DNA of 51,894 bases, taken from the NCBI RefSeq assembly GCF_946480385.1, contig NZ_CAMLJP010000037.1:1-51894 (forward strand), in the 5' to 3' direction. This DNA is from an uncultured Azospirillum sp. Its GTDB lineage: Bacteria > Pseudomonadota > Alphaproteobacteria > Azospirillales > Azospirillaceae. The position numbers and the translations under genes were made by a program. How positions within the stretch are numbered: the first letter of the stretch is position 1; each line of letters begins with the position of its first letter. Below, piece after piece: positions 1 to 7,024 of the stretch. The notes beneath the pieces were generated by a model. It saw only the letters and a program-made list of their open reading frames with translations. It made no database searches and had not been told where the DNA came from.

Positions 1-335
1 TGTTCCTCGGCATGGGCAAGGATGGTTCTCATGACCGCATCGGCCAGGCCGCTGCCCCGCCTGTTCTCGCGGACATAGAGGCCCCAAATCATGCCCTTGT
101 GGCGTGACTTGGCCTTGGCGGAGGTCAACAGCCCGGCTGTGGCATCAAGCTGTCCGTCGATGAACCCGCCAACGATGTATCCGCCCGTGATCCAATCCGC
201 AAAGCTGGAGAGAGGACGGGCGCATTCCTCGGCATGGCTCGATCCAAACGCCTCGGGATGCCGCTGAAGGGCTTCAAGTCGGAGCGAGCGAAACTCCTCC
301 GCATCTTCCGGCAGGAGTTGTCTCACCAGTGTCAT
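1..335 (-). CDS. GNAT family N-acetyltransferase (C-terminus cut by window edge)
   Basis: An open frame on the minus strand starts at ATG 335 and runs off the left edge without a stop, giving about 111 residues. The protein begins MTLVRQLLPEDAEEFRSLRL, a typical GNAT N-terminus with a 'P-x-D' strand and an R-x-L-R-L-x-A-L helix. It later shows the strand GMIWGLYVRENRRGSGLADA, where R-R-G-S-G-L-A is the acetyl-CoA pyrophosphate-binding loop. These enzymes transfer an acetyl group from acetyl-CoA to an amine; the acceptor cannot be read from sequence. Family call is firm, substrate unknown. No operon partner is evident: the next gene on the same strand is 112 bp upstream. Confidence 0.85.
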   Translation of the reverse strand, partial: MTLVRQLLPEDAEEFRSLRLEALQRHPEAFGSSHAEECARPLSSFADWITGGYIVGGFIDGQLDATAGLLTSAKAKSRHKGMIWGLYVRENRRGSGLADAVMRTILAHAEE

Positions 336-447
336 GAGCCTGCCCTTTCCGGACGCCGCTGCCGATCGCGATTGCCTTGCCGCCTATCGTGGGGGGTGAG
401 CGTACGACGTGTGTCGCTGGCAGAGCCATCGGCTTATGTGCCTCCCC

Positions 448-720
448 TCACGCCAGCAGGTCGGAGTGCTGGTTGCGCCTGATCCACAGCGCGGCGTAGC
501 TGCACAGCGGGACGATTTTCAGCCCCTCGGCGCGGGCGGTCTCGACCACGCCTTCCATCAGGCGGCCGGCGGCGCCGGTGCCGCGCAGCGAGGGCGGGGC
601 CTCGACGTAGGAAATCACCAGGGTCTGGCCGTTGCGGCGGTAGTCGGCGAAAACCGTCTGGTTGCCGACCGCCAGTTCGAACCGGTTCTTGGCGCGGTTG
701 TCGGTGACCGCCTGTCCCAT
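448..720 (-). CDS. Small GNAT-like N-acetyltransferase (YjdJ/COG2388 type)
   Basis: A 90-residue protein. It keeps the minimal acetyl-CoA motif PPSLRGTGAAGRLMEGVVE (about residues 42-60), followed by LKIVPLCSYAALWIRRN. This is the hallmark ending of the short COG2388 acetyltransferases, whose C-terminus reads C-S-Y-A followed by an R-[HN]-x-x-x-x-x-L tail. Such proteins are about 90-100 residues, so the gene looks full length. The start ATG at 720 is the only sensible one. The substrate is unknown; members are usually annotated only as predicted acetyltransferases. Confidence 0.85.
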   Translation of the reverse strand: MGQAVTDNRAKNRFELAVGNQTVFADYRRNGQTLVISYVEAPPSLRGTGAAGRLMEGVVETARAEGLKIVPLCSYAALWIRRNQHSDLLA

Positions 721-825
721 CCTGTGCGCTCCGTCGGTTGTGGGGCCTTGCTCCCCTTAACAATGGGATGCGCCGAAGAGGCCGGCAGCCCCCCTTTTGC
801 GCGGAAGCGCCTTCACTCCCAATCC

Positions 826-1596
826 TCACTCCCCTCGCCAGCCGCAGGCCGACAGCGCGTCCCGCATATGCACCGGCGCCGGGGCGACGGCGCTGACCGG
901 GGCGTGTTCGAAGGCCATGCGGAAGGCGACGGAGCGGGCCAGCAGGTGAAGGTTGCCGGGCGGCCGGCGCTCCGGACCATAGAAGGGTTCCCCCGCCAAC
1001 GGGCAGCCGATGGCGGCGCAATGGACGCGGATCTGGTGGGTGCGGCCGGTGCGCGGGCGAAGCTCCAGCCAGGAGCGGCCGTCGGCGCTGGTGCCGAGGA
1101 CCCGGTATTCGGTGACCGCCGGCTGGCCGGCTGGGTCGGGCAGGATGGTCCAGGAGGAGCGGGAGGCTCCTGGTTCGATCTTCTTGAGCAGGGACAGGTT
1201 GATGACGCCGGTGTCCGCCTCCGGGATGCCCTCGGCCACCGCCCAATAGGTCTTCTCGACATGGCCGGCGGCGAACATCTGGCCGAAGCGCTTCAGCGCC
1301 CAGGGGGTACGGCCCAGGATCAGGCAGCCGGCGGTGTCGCGGTCCAGCCGGTGGGCGAGCTTCGGCGGTTCTGCTTCCGGGCCGGTACCGTCCGCTTCGG
1401 CGAGATGGGGCAGGTACAGCTCCAGATGGTCGGTGATGCGGCCGGCCTTGTGGACGGCCAGACCGGCCGGCTTGTCAATGACGAAGCACTCCGTGTCCCG
1501 ATGCAGGACGCGGGCGCGCAACTGGTCCGCGGTCAACGAGGGCGCGGTGAGCGAGGGCGGGGGCGGCAAGATGGAGGTAAGCGAGTCGGAGGTCAT
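826..1596 (-). CDS. RluA-family RNA pseudouridine synthase
   Basis: The family isomerises uridine to pseudouridine in rRNA or tRNA. The catalytic motif HRLDRDTAG lies at residues 82-90, with Asp85 as the expected nucleophile. The downstream family block RTGRTHQIRVHCAAIGCPLAG is present, as is DKPAGLAVHKAG near the N-terminus. The frame stays open upstream to 1746, but that part is low quality, so ATG 1596 (MTSDSLTSIL) is chosen; ATG 1608 is an alternative. No S4 RNA-binding domain is visible, which fits the short RluA/RluC-like subgroup without S4. About 256 residues. The target nucleotide cannot be deduced. Confidence 0.9.
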   Translation of the reverse strand: MTSDSLTSILPPPPSLTAPSLTADQLRARVLHRDTECFVIDKPAGLAVHKAGRITDHLELYLPHLAEADGTGPEAEPPKLAHRLDRDTAGCLILGRTPWALKRFGQMFAAGHVEKTYWAVAEGIPEADTGVINLSLLKKIEPGASRSSWTILPDPAGQPAVTEYRVLGTSADGRSWLELRPRTGRTHQIRVHCAAIGCPLAGEPFYGPERRPPGNLHLLARSVAFRMAFEHAPVSAVAPAPVHMRDALSACGWRGE

Positions 1597-2009
1597 GGCC
1601 GGCACCATGACCGCCGGCGGATCGTTCGCGCAAGTATTCGCGCAAGATCCGCAATCAGGCGTCATACGGAAAGTTCGATAACCAAAGCATGACGGCGGGC
1701 AGCCAGCGGCACGGTGTCGCGCCCGTGGTTTGCCGCGCTTTTCCAAGCGTTACTGCCTATGAGAAAGGTCCGGGCCGACTTCGGACCTTGCGGATAAAGA
1801 TCGGCTTGTACGAGGACATTCGGCCGGTTTTCTTTTGATTTCGGCCGCCGGGACTAGCCTTTTGCCCGGTCTCGGAAGGTTTGTTGCGCAGTCGCGGAAG
1901 GCGTGGCAGAAAGCCGGGAACCACGGTCGTGCCTCCGCCGGCTCCGCTTGCGGTCGGGTCTTCCGTGGCGAATGGATTTTGACTTCGCCTCAACCACAAG
2001 AGACGTCCA
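1597..2009. other. Intergenic region upstream of galU
   Basis: 413 bp between the divergent pseudouridine synthase gene and galU. I see no convincing gene. A short inverted repeat (AAGGTCCG at 1765-1772 with CGGACCTT at 1782-1789) could form a hairpin. Less GC-rich stretches near 1747-1760 and 1825-1845 are plausible promoter territory for the sugar-nucleotide operon, but no clear -35/-10 pair can be assigned. Confidence 0.5.
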
Positions 2010-2879
2010 ATGCGGAAACCCGTGCGCAAGGTGGTGTTCCCGGTCGCCGGTCTCGGCACGCGCTTCCTGCCGGCCACCAAGGCCATCCCGAAAGAGATGC
2101 TGCCCCTGGTCGACCGCCCCCTGCTGCAGCATGCCGTCGAAGAGGCGCGCGCCGCCGGCATCGAGGATTTCGTTTTCGTCACCGGCCGTTCCAAGCGCGC
2201 CATCGAAGACCATTTCGACGCCGACACCGAACTGAACCGCACGCTTGAAGAGCGCGGCAAGATGGATGCGCTGGAAGAGGTCCGCCACAGCGAGATCGCT
2301 CCCGGCCGCTGCTTCTACACTCGCCAGCAGGTTCCGCTCGGCCTCGGCCACGCCGTGTGGTGCGCCCGCGCCCTGATCGGCAACGACCCGTTCGCCATCG
2401 TGCTGCCCGACGACTTCGTCCAGGGCAAGACCCCCTGCCTGAAGCAGATGGTCGAGGCGTACGAGGAGGTCGGCGGCAACATCGTCGCCGTCGTCGACGT
2501 GCCGCGCGAAAAGACCAGCAGCTACGGCATCCTGGACGTCGAGAAGGATGACGGCCGTCTGGCCACCGTCCGCGGTCTCGTCGAGAAGCCGAAGCCGGAA
2601 GAGGCGCCGTCGACCCTGTCGATCATCGGCCGCTACATCCTGCAGCCGGAAATCTTCGACCATCTGGAAAAGCAGCAGCGCGGCGCCGGCAACGAAATCC
2701 AGCTGACCGACGCCATGGCCAACCTGATCGGCACTCAGCCGTTCCACGGCCTGCGCTTCGAAGGCACCCGCTATGACTGCGGCGACAAGGTCGGCTTCAT
2801 CGAGGCGACGCTGGCCCACGCGCTGAACCGGCCGGACATGGCCGACAAGGTGCGCGAGATGCTGCGCAAATATTGCTGA
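2010..2879 (+). CDS. galU: UTP--glucose-1-phosphate uridylyltransferase
   Basis: Makes UDP-glucose from UTP and glucose-1-phosphate in the cytoplasm, the precursor for exopolysaccharide, LPS and periplasmic glucans. The nucleotide-binding signature G-L-G-T-R-F-L-P-A-T-K (residues 14-24) with KEMLPLVDRP just after it is diagnostic for bacterial GalU. VEKP (about residue 192) and the GTRYDCGDKVGF block near the C-terminus also fit. At 289 residues it matches the usual GalU length. It is first in a same-strand set with ugd and a phosphohexomutase, which supply its product's user and its substrate respectively. The ATG at 2010 is preceded by a modest AAGAGAC ribosome-binding sequence. Confidence 0.96.
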   Translation: MRKPVRKVVFPVAGLGTRFLPATKAIPKEMLPLVDRPLLQHAVEEARAAGIEDFVFVTGRSKRAIEDHFDADTELNRTLEERGKMDALEEVRHSEIAPGRCFYTRQQVPLGLGHAVWCARALIGNDPFAIVLPDDFVQGKTPCLKQMVEAYEEVGGNIVAVVDVPREKTSSYGILDVEKDDGRLATVRGLVEKPKPEEAPSTLSIIGRYILQPEIFDHLEKQQRGAGNEIQLTDAMANLIGTQPFHGLRFEGTRYDCGDKVGFIEATLAHALNRPDMADKVREMLRKYC

Positions 2880-2905
2880 GCGACGGGCTGCAGTCCTGAT
2901 GCCGT

Positions 2906-2941
2906 GCCCGCCCCCGTCCCCTGATCCGGACGGTGGCGGGC
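2906..2941 (+). terminator. Intercistronic stem-loop between galU and ugd
   Basis: A 14-bp stem (2906-2919 with 2928-2941, one mismatch) around an 8-base loop, starting 27 bp after the galU stop. No U-run follows, so it is more likely a processing, stability or attenuating hairpin than a full intrinsic terminator. It may lower ugd expression relative to galU. Confidence 0.45.
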
Positions 2942-3083
2942 GCGTGCGTTTGGGCTGCGTCCCCGAATACCGAGCAATGAGCAAGAGCCGGCCGCATCGA
3001 ATGGCCGGCCATGAGGAACGCCTCGTAAGGGCATCCCAGAGACATACAGGTTTCCTTATTTTCAAGGACATGAGGGGGACGCG

Positions 3084-4415
3084 ATGCGCATAGCGATGAT
3101 CGGCACGGGCTATGTCGGCCTGGTCTCCGGCGCCTGCTTTTCCGAATTCGGCGTGCACGTCACTTGCGTCGACAAGGACGCCGGCAAGATCGAGCGGCTG
3201 AAGAACGGCGAGATTCCGATCTACGAGCCCGGTCTGGACGATCTGGTCGCCCGCAACGTCGCTGCCGGCCGCCTGTCCTTCACCATGGATCTGAAGGAGG
3301 CTATGCAGGGCGTCGACGCCGTGTTCATCGCGGTCGGCACCCCGTCGCGCCGCGGCGACGGCCACGCCGACCTCTCCTATGTCTTCGGCGCCGCCGAGGA
3401 GATCGCCCAGCATCTCGACCACTACACGGTGGTGGTGACCAAGTCGACGGTGCCGGTCGGCACGGGGCGCGAGGTCGAGGCGATCATCCGCCGCGTGCGG
3501 CCGGAGGCCGAGTTCGACGTCGCCTCCAACCCGGAATTCCTGCGCGAAGGCTCCGCCATCGGCGACTTCATGCGGCCCGACCGCGTCGTCATCGGCGCCA
3601 CGTCGGACCGCGCGGGAGACGTGATGCGCCGGCTCTACCGGCCGCTCTACCTGATCGAGACGCCGATCGTGGTGACCTCGCTGGAGACGGCGGAGCTGAC
3701 CAAATACGCTGCCAACACCTTCTTGGCCGCCAAGATCACCTTCATCAACGAGATCGCCGATCTCTGCGAGAAGGTCGGCGCCAACGTCCATGACGTGGCG
3801 CGCGGCATCGGGCTGGACGGCCGCATCGGCAAGAAGTTCCTGCACCCGGGTCCGGGTTACGGCGGGTCCTGCTTCCCCAAGGACACGCTGGCGCTGGTCC
3901 GCACCGCCCAGCAGGTCGGCAGCCCGTTGCGCATCATCGAGACGGTCGTCGACATCAACGACAAGCGCAAGAAGCAGATGGCGGAGCGCATCATCGCCGC
4001 CTGCGGCGGGTCGGTGGACGGCAAGACCGTCGCCGTGCTGGGCGTCGCCTTCAAGCCGAACACCGACGATATGCGCGACAGCCCGTCGCTGGACATCATC
4101 CCGGCGTTGCAGGCGGCGGGCGCCCATGTCCGCGCCTTCGATCCGGCGGCGATGCACGAGGCCGAAAAGCTGCTGCCCGGCGTGGAATGGGCGAAGGACG
4201 CCTACGGCACCTTGGAAGGGGCCGATTGCGTCGCTATTCTCACGGAGTGGAACGAATTCCGCGCGCTCGACCTGCGTCGGGTCAAGTCGATGCTGAAGCG
4301 GCCGGTGATGATCGACCTGCGCAACATCTACAACCCCGAGGACATGGCGAAGGCCGGCTTCACCTACAGCTCCATCGGCCGGCCTTCGCCGGCGGGTGGA
4401 ATGGACCGCGGCTGA
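3084..4415 (+). CDS. ugd: UDP-glucose 6-dehydrogenase
   Basis: Oxidises UDP-glucose to UDP-glucuronate with two NAD+. The N-terminal Rossmann motif G-T-G-Y-V-G is at residues 7-12. The catalytic cysteine is Cys263 in GPGYGGSCFPKDTLAL, and VASNPEFLREGSAIGDF and GVAFKPNTDDMRDSPS are the expected central and C-terminal blocks. 443 residues, full length. ATG 3084 overlaps a GAGGGGG ribosome-binding sequence. It sits 204 bp after galU and 39 bp before the phosphohexomutase gene, so the three likely serve extracellular polysaccharide or LPS synthesis together. Confidence 0.95.
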   Translation: MRIAMIGTGYVGLVSGACFSEFGVHVTCVDKDAGKIERLKNGEIPIYEPGLDDLVARNVAAGRLSFTMDLKEAMQGVDAVFIAVGTPSRRGDGHADLSYVFGAAEEIAQHLDHYTVVVTKSTVPVGTGREVEAIIRRVRPEAEFDVASNPEFLREGSAIGDFMRPDRVVIGATSDRAGDVMRRLYRPLYLIETPIVVTSLETAELTKYAANTFLAAKITFINEIADLCEKVGANVHDVARGIGLDGRIGKKFLHPGPGYGGSCFPKDTLALVRTAQQVGSPLRIIETVVDINDKRKKQMAERIIAACGGSVDGKTVAVLGVAFKPNTDDMRDSPSLDIIPALQAAGAHVRAFDPAAMHEAEKLLPGVEWAKDAYGTLEGADCVAILTEWNEFRALDLRRVKSMLKRPVMIDLRNIYNPEDMAKAGFTYSSIGRPSPAGGMDRG

Positions 4416-4454
4416 CGGTCCTGAGACGGCGTCCAACAGAGGACTAACGAGACG

Positions 4455-5855
4455 ATGAGCGAAGCCCATACCTTCCACCCCACGGTGCTGCGCGAGTACG
4501 ACATCCGCGGCATCGTCGGCAAGACGCTGACCCCCGCCGACGCCCGCGCGGTCGGCCGTTCCTTCGGCACCGTGGTGGTGCGCAAGGGCGGCAAGACGGT
4601 CTGCGTCGGCTATGACGGCCGTCTGTCCTCGCCGGACCTGGAGGAGGCGCTGGTCGAGGGGCTGGTTTCCACCGGCCTGCACGTCCTGCGCATCGGGCTC
4701 GGCCCCACGCCGATGCTGTATTTCGCCACCCGCGACCGCGAGGCGGCAGCCGGCATCATGATCACCGGCTCGCACAACCCACCGGACTACAACGGCATCA
4801 AGATGATGCTGGGCAAGGGTCCGGTCTATGGCCAGCAGATCCTCGACCTCGGCACCATGGCGGCCAAGGCCGATTGGGAGCAGGGCCAGGGCTCGTCGGA
4901 GAAGATCGACGTCCAGGACGAGTATGTCACCCGCCTGCTGAAGGACTATGACGGCACCCGCGACCTGAAGATCGCCTGGGACGCCGGCAACGGCGCGTCG
5001 GGCGAGATCCTGCGCCGCCTGACCGCCAAGCTGCCGGGCAAGCATGTCCTGCTGTTCGACAAGATCGACGGCAACTTCCCCAACCACCACCCGGACCCGA
5101 CGGTCGAGGCCAATCTGGTCGACCTGAAGAAGGCGGTGGCGGAGCATGGCTGCGACATCGGCATCGGCTTCGACGGCGACGGCGACCGCATCGGCGCCAT
5201 CGACCACAAGGGGCGCGTGGTGTGGGGCGACCAGCTGGTCGCGCTCTATGCCGCCGACGTGCTGAAGAGCCATCCGGGCGCCACCATCATCGCCGACGTC
5301 AAGGCCAGCCAGGCCCTGTTCGACGAGATCGCCAAGCATGGCGGCAACCCGCTGATGTGGAAGACCGGCCACTCGCTCCTGAAGGCCAAGATGGCCGAGA
5401 CCGGTTCGCCGCTGGCCGGCGAGATGTCGGGCCACATTTTCTTCGCCGACAAGTGGTACGGCTTCGACGACGCGCTGTATTGCGGCGTGCGGCTGGCCGG
5501 GCTGGTCAGCAAGCTGAACACCACGCTGGCGGACCTGCGTGACGGCCTGCCGGACATGGTCAACACGCCGGAGACCCGCTTCCAGATCGACGAGGAACGC
5601 AAGTTCGCCGTGGTCGAGGAGGTCAAGGGCCGGGTCAAGGCGTCGGGCGCCAAGGTCAACGACATCGACGGCGTCCGCGTGACGACCGACGACGGCTGGT
5701 GGCTGCTGCGCGCGTCCAATACCCAGGACGTTCTGGTGGCCCGCGCCGAGTCCTACAGCCAGGAAGGGCTGGAGCGGCTGAAGGGCGCGCTGATCGAGCA
5801 GCTGGTGGCCTCGGGGCTGTCGGCGCCGTCGTTCGAAGGCGGTGGGTCGCACTGA
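4455..5855 (+). CDS. Phosphomannomutase/phosphoglucomutase
   Basis: Interconverts hexose-6-phosphate and hexose-1-phosphate through a phosphoserine intermediate. The phosphoserine loop T-G-S-H-N-P-P is present with Ser106 as the active residue, and the Mg2+-binding loop F-D-G-D-G-D-R has its aspartates at about 240, 242 and 244. The sugar-binding loop [11 protein letters not shown] and the phosphate-binding RASNTQ near the C-terminus are present. 466 residues, as in AlgC/ManB-type enzymes. The neighbours galU and ugd suggest that glucose-1-phosphate for UDP-glucose is at least one product, but mannose cannot be excluded, so no gene symbol is given. Confidence 0.92.
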   Translation: MSEAHTFHPTVLREYDIRGIVGKTLTPADARAVGRSFGTVVVRKGGKTVCVGYDGRLSSPDLEEALVEGLVSTGLHVLRIGLGPTPMLYFATRDREAAAGIMITGSHNPPDYNGIKMMLGKGPVYGQQILDLGTMAAKADWEQGQGSSEKIDVQDEYVTRLLKDYDGTRDLKIAWDAGNGASGEILRRLTAKLPGKHVLLFDKIDGNFPNHHPDPTVEANLVDLKKAVAEHGCDIGIGFDGDGDRIGAIDHKGRVVWGDQLVALYAADVLKSHPGATIIADVKASQALFDEIAKHGGNPLMWKTGHSLLKAKMAETGSPLAGEMSGHIFFADKWYGFDDALYCGVRLAGLVSKLNTTLADLRDGLPDMVNTPETRFQIDEERKFAVVEEVKGRVKASGAKVNDIDGVRVTTDDGWWLLRASNTQDVLVARAESYSQEGLERLKGALIEQLVASGLSAPSFEGGGSH

Positions 5856-5865
5856 GCGTTTTGCT

Positions 5866-5897
5866 GGGGGCGCCAGCCGACGGCGCCCCCATTTTAT
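5866..5897 (+). terminator. Rho-independent terminator of the galU-ugd-pmm operon
   Basis: A perfect 9-bp GC stem (5866-5874 with 5882-5890) with a 7-base loop, followed by ATTTTAT. It begins 10 bp after the phosphohexomutase stop and lies between convergent genes. The T-rich side is on the plus strand. Confidence 0.8.
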
Positions 5898-7021
5898 CTG
5901 AAACTCGCCAGATGCTTTCTGAACCGCGCCAAGCTCCACGCGAAGAACAGAGCGCCGATCCCTGCCGTTGCCGCGAACCTGGGCCACACCACGTCGAAGC
6001 CGGCGCCGCGGAACAGGATCGCCTGGGCGAAGGCGACGAAATGGGTGGACGGTGACAGCTGCATCGCCGTTTGCAGCCATTCCGGTTCGCTTTCCAGCGG
6101 GGTGAAGCCGCCGGACAGCATGTCCATCGGCAGCACGATCAGGATGAACAGCAAGCCCAGCTGCGGCATCGAGCGCGCCACCGTGCCGAGAAAGATGCCG
6201 AGCGCCGTCGCGAAGAACAGGTAGAGCGCCGTCCCGGCCAGAAACAGCGGGACCGAGCCGGCCAGCGGCACCGACAGCAGGCCGCGCAGCACCACATAGA
6301 GCGCCACCAGCGTCAGGCCCAGGATCACCGCACCGTTGGCCAGCACCTTGGCGGCCATGATCTCCGCGGGCCGGACCGGCATCACCAGCAGATGCTCCAG
6401 CGTGCCGTGCTCGCGCTCGCGGATCAAAGCGGCGCCGGCCAGCAGCACCGCCAGCATGGTGACGTTGCTGACCACCGCCATGGTGCCGGTGAACCATTTG
6501 GTGTCGAGCGCCTCGTTGTAGGCGACGCGGACCTGCAGGCTGACCGGGGCGGCGGTCCCGTCGGCCTCGCGGCGGACGAAGCGGCCGACCTCGTCCTCGA
6601 CGATGCCCTGGATGGTGCCGGAACCGATGCCGGCCTGCATCATGGCGGTGGCATCGATCAGCAGCTGGATCGTCGGGCTGCGGCCGGCCAGAACGTCGGC
6701 CTGGAAGTCCGGCGGGATGTCGAGCACGAAGGTGTAGCGGGCCGAATCCATCGCCGGATCGACCTCGGCATGGCCGATCATCACCGGTGTCTGGAACTCC
6801 GGTTGATGAAAGCTGGAGACCAGCCGCTGCGACAGGGTGGAGCGGTCCTCGTCGACGATGGCGATGGCGGCGTTGCGCAGGTCATGCGAGATGCCGGTCG
6901 CCTCGCTGTAGACGGAGAAGGTGAAGGAATAGATGACGAAGCCCAGCATGAAGACGTCGCGCAGGAGGCTGATCCATTCCTTGCGGGCGAGCGTCAGGCT
7001 GTTGCGGAGGAAGCGCATCAT
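5894..7021 (-). CDS. ABC-2 type transporter permease (YhhJ/YbhR-like)
   Basis: A 375-residue inner-membrane permease. An N-terminal membrane segment follows SLTLARKEWISLLRD, then comes a periplasmic domain of about 150 residues, then a block of hydrophobic segments from about residue 180 to the end (TMAVVSNVTMLAVLLAGAAL, VILGLTLVALYVVL, LFFATALGIFLGT, LGLLFILIVLPMDMLSGGF). The motif EREHGTLEHLLVMPVRPAEIMAAK is the ABC-2 export family signature. It starts 3 bp after the RbbA-like gene, in the E. coli order yhiI-rbbA-yhhJ, so it should be the second permease half of that complex. The exported substrate is unknown. Confidence 0.9.
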   Translation of the reverse strand: MMRFLRNSLTLARKEWISLLRDVFMLGFVIYSFTFSVYSEATGISHDLRNAAIAIVDEDRSTLSQRLVSSFHQPEFQTPVMIGHAEVDPAMDSARYTFVLDIPPDFQADVLAGRSPTIQLLIDATAMMQAGIGSGTIQGIVEDEVGRFVRREADGTAAPVSLQVRVAYNEALDTKWFTGTMAVVSNVTMLAVLLAGAALIREREHGTLEHLLVMPVRPAEIMAAKVLANGAVILGLTLVALYVVLRGLLSVPLAGSVPLFLAGTALYLFFATALGIFLGTVARSMPQLGLLFILIVLPMDMLSGGFTPLESEPEWLQTAMQLSPSTHFVAFAQAILFRGAGFDVVWPRFAATAGIGALFFAWSLARFRKHLASFR

Positions 7022-7024
7022 GGC

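Noticed and set aside
1765..1789. 8-bp inverted repeat between the pseudouridine synthase gene and galU, considered as a terminator
   Set aside because: No transcript is expected to end there (both flanking genes point away), and no U-run follows.
1854..6497. A very long open frame (over 1500 codons) on the minus strand across galU, ugd and the phosphohexomutase
   Set aside because: It is the antisense shadow of high-GC coding sequence: low-complexity Arg/Gly/Ala/Asp/His content, no family motifs, and three well-conserved genes on the other strand.
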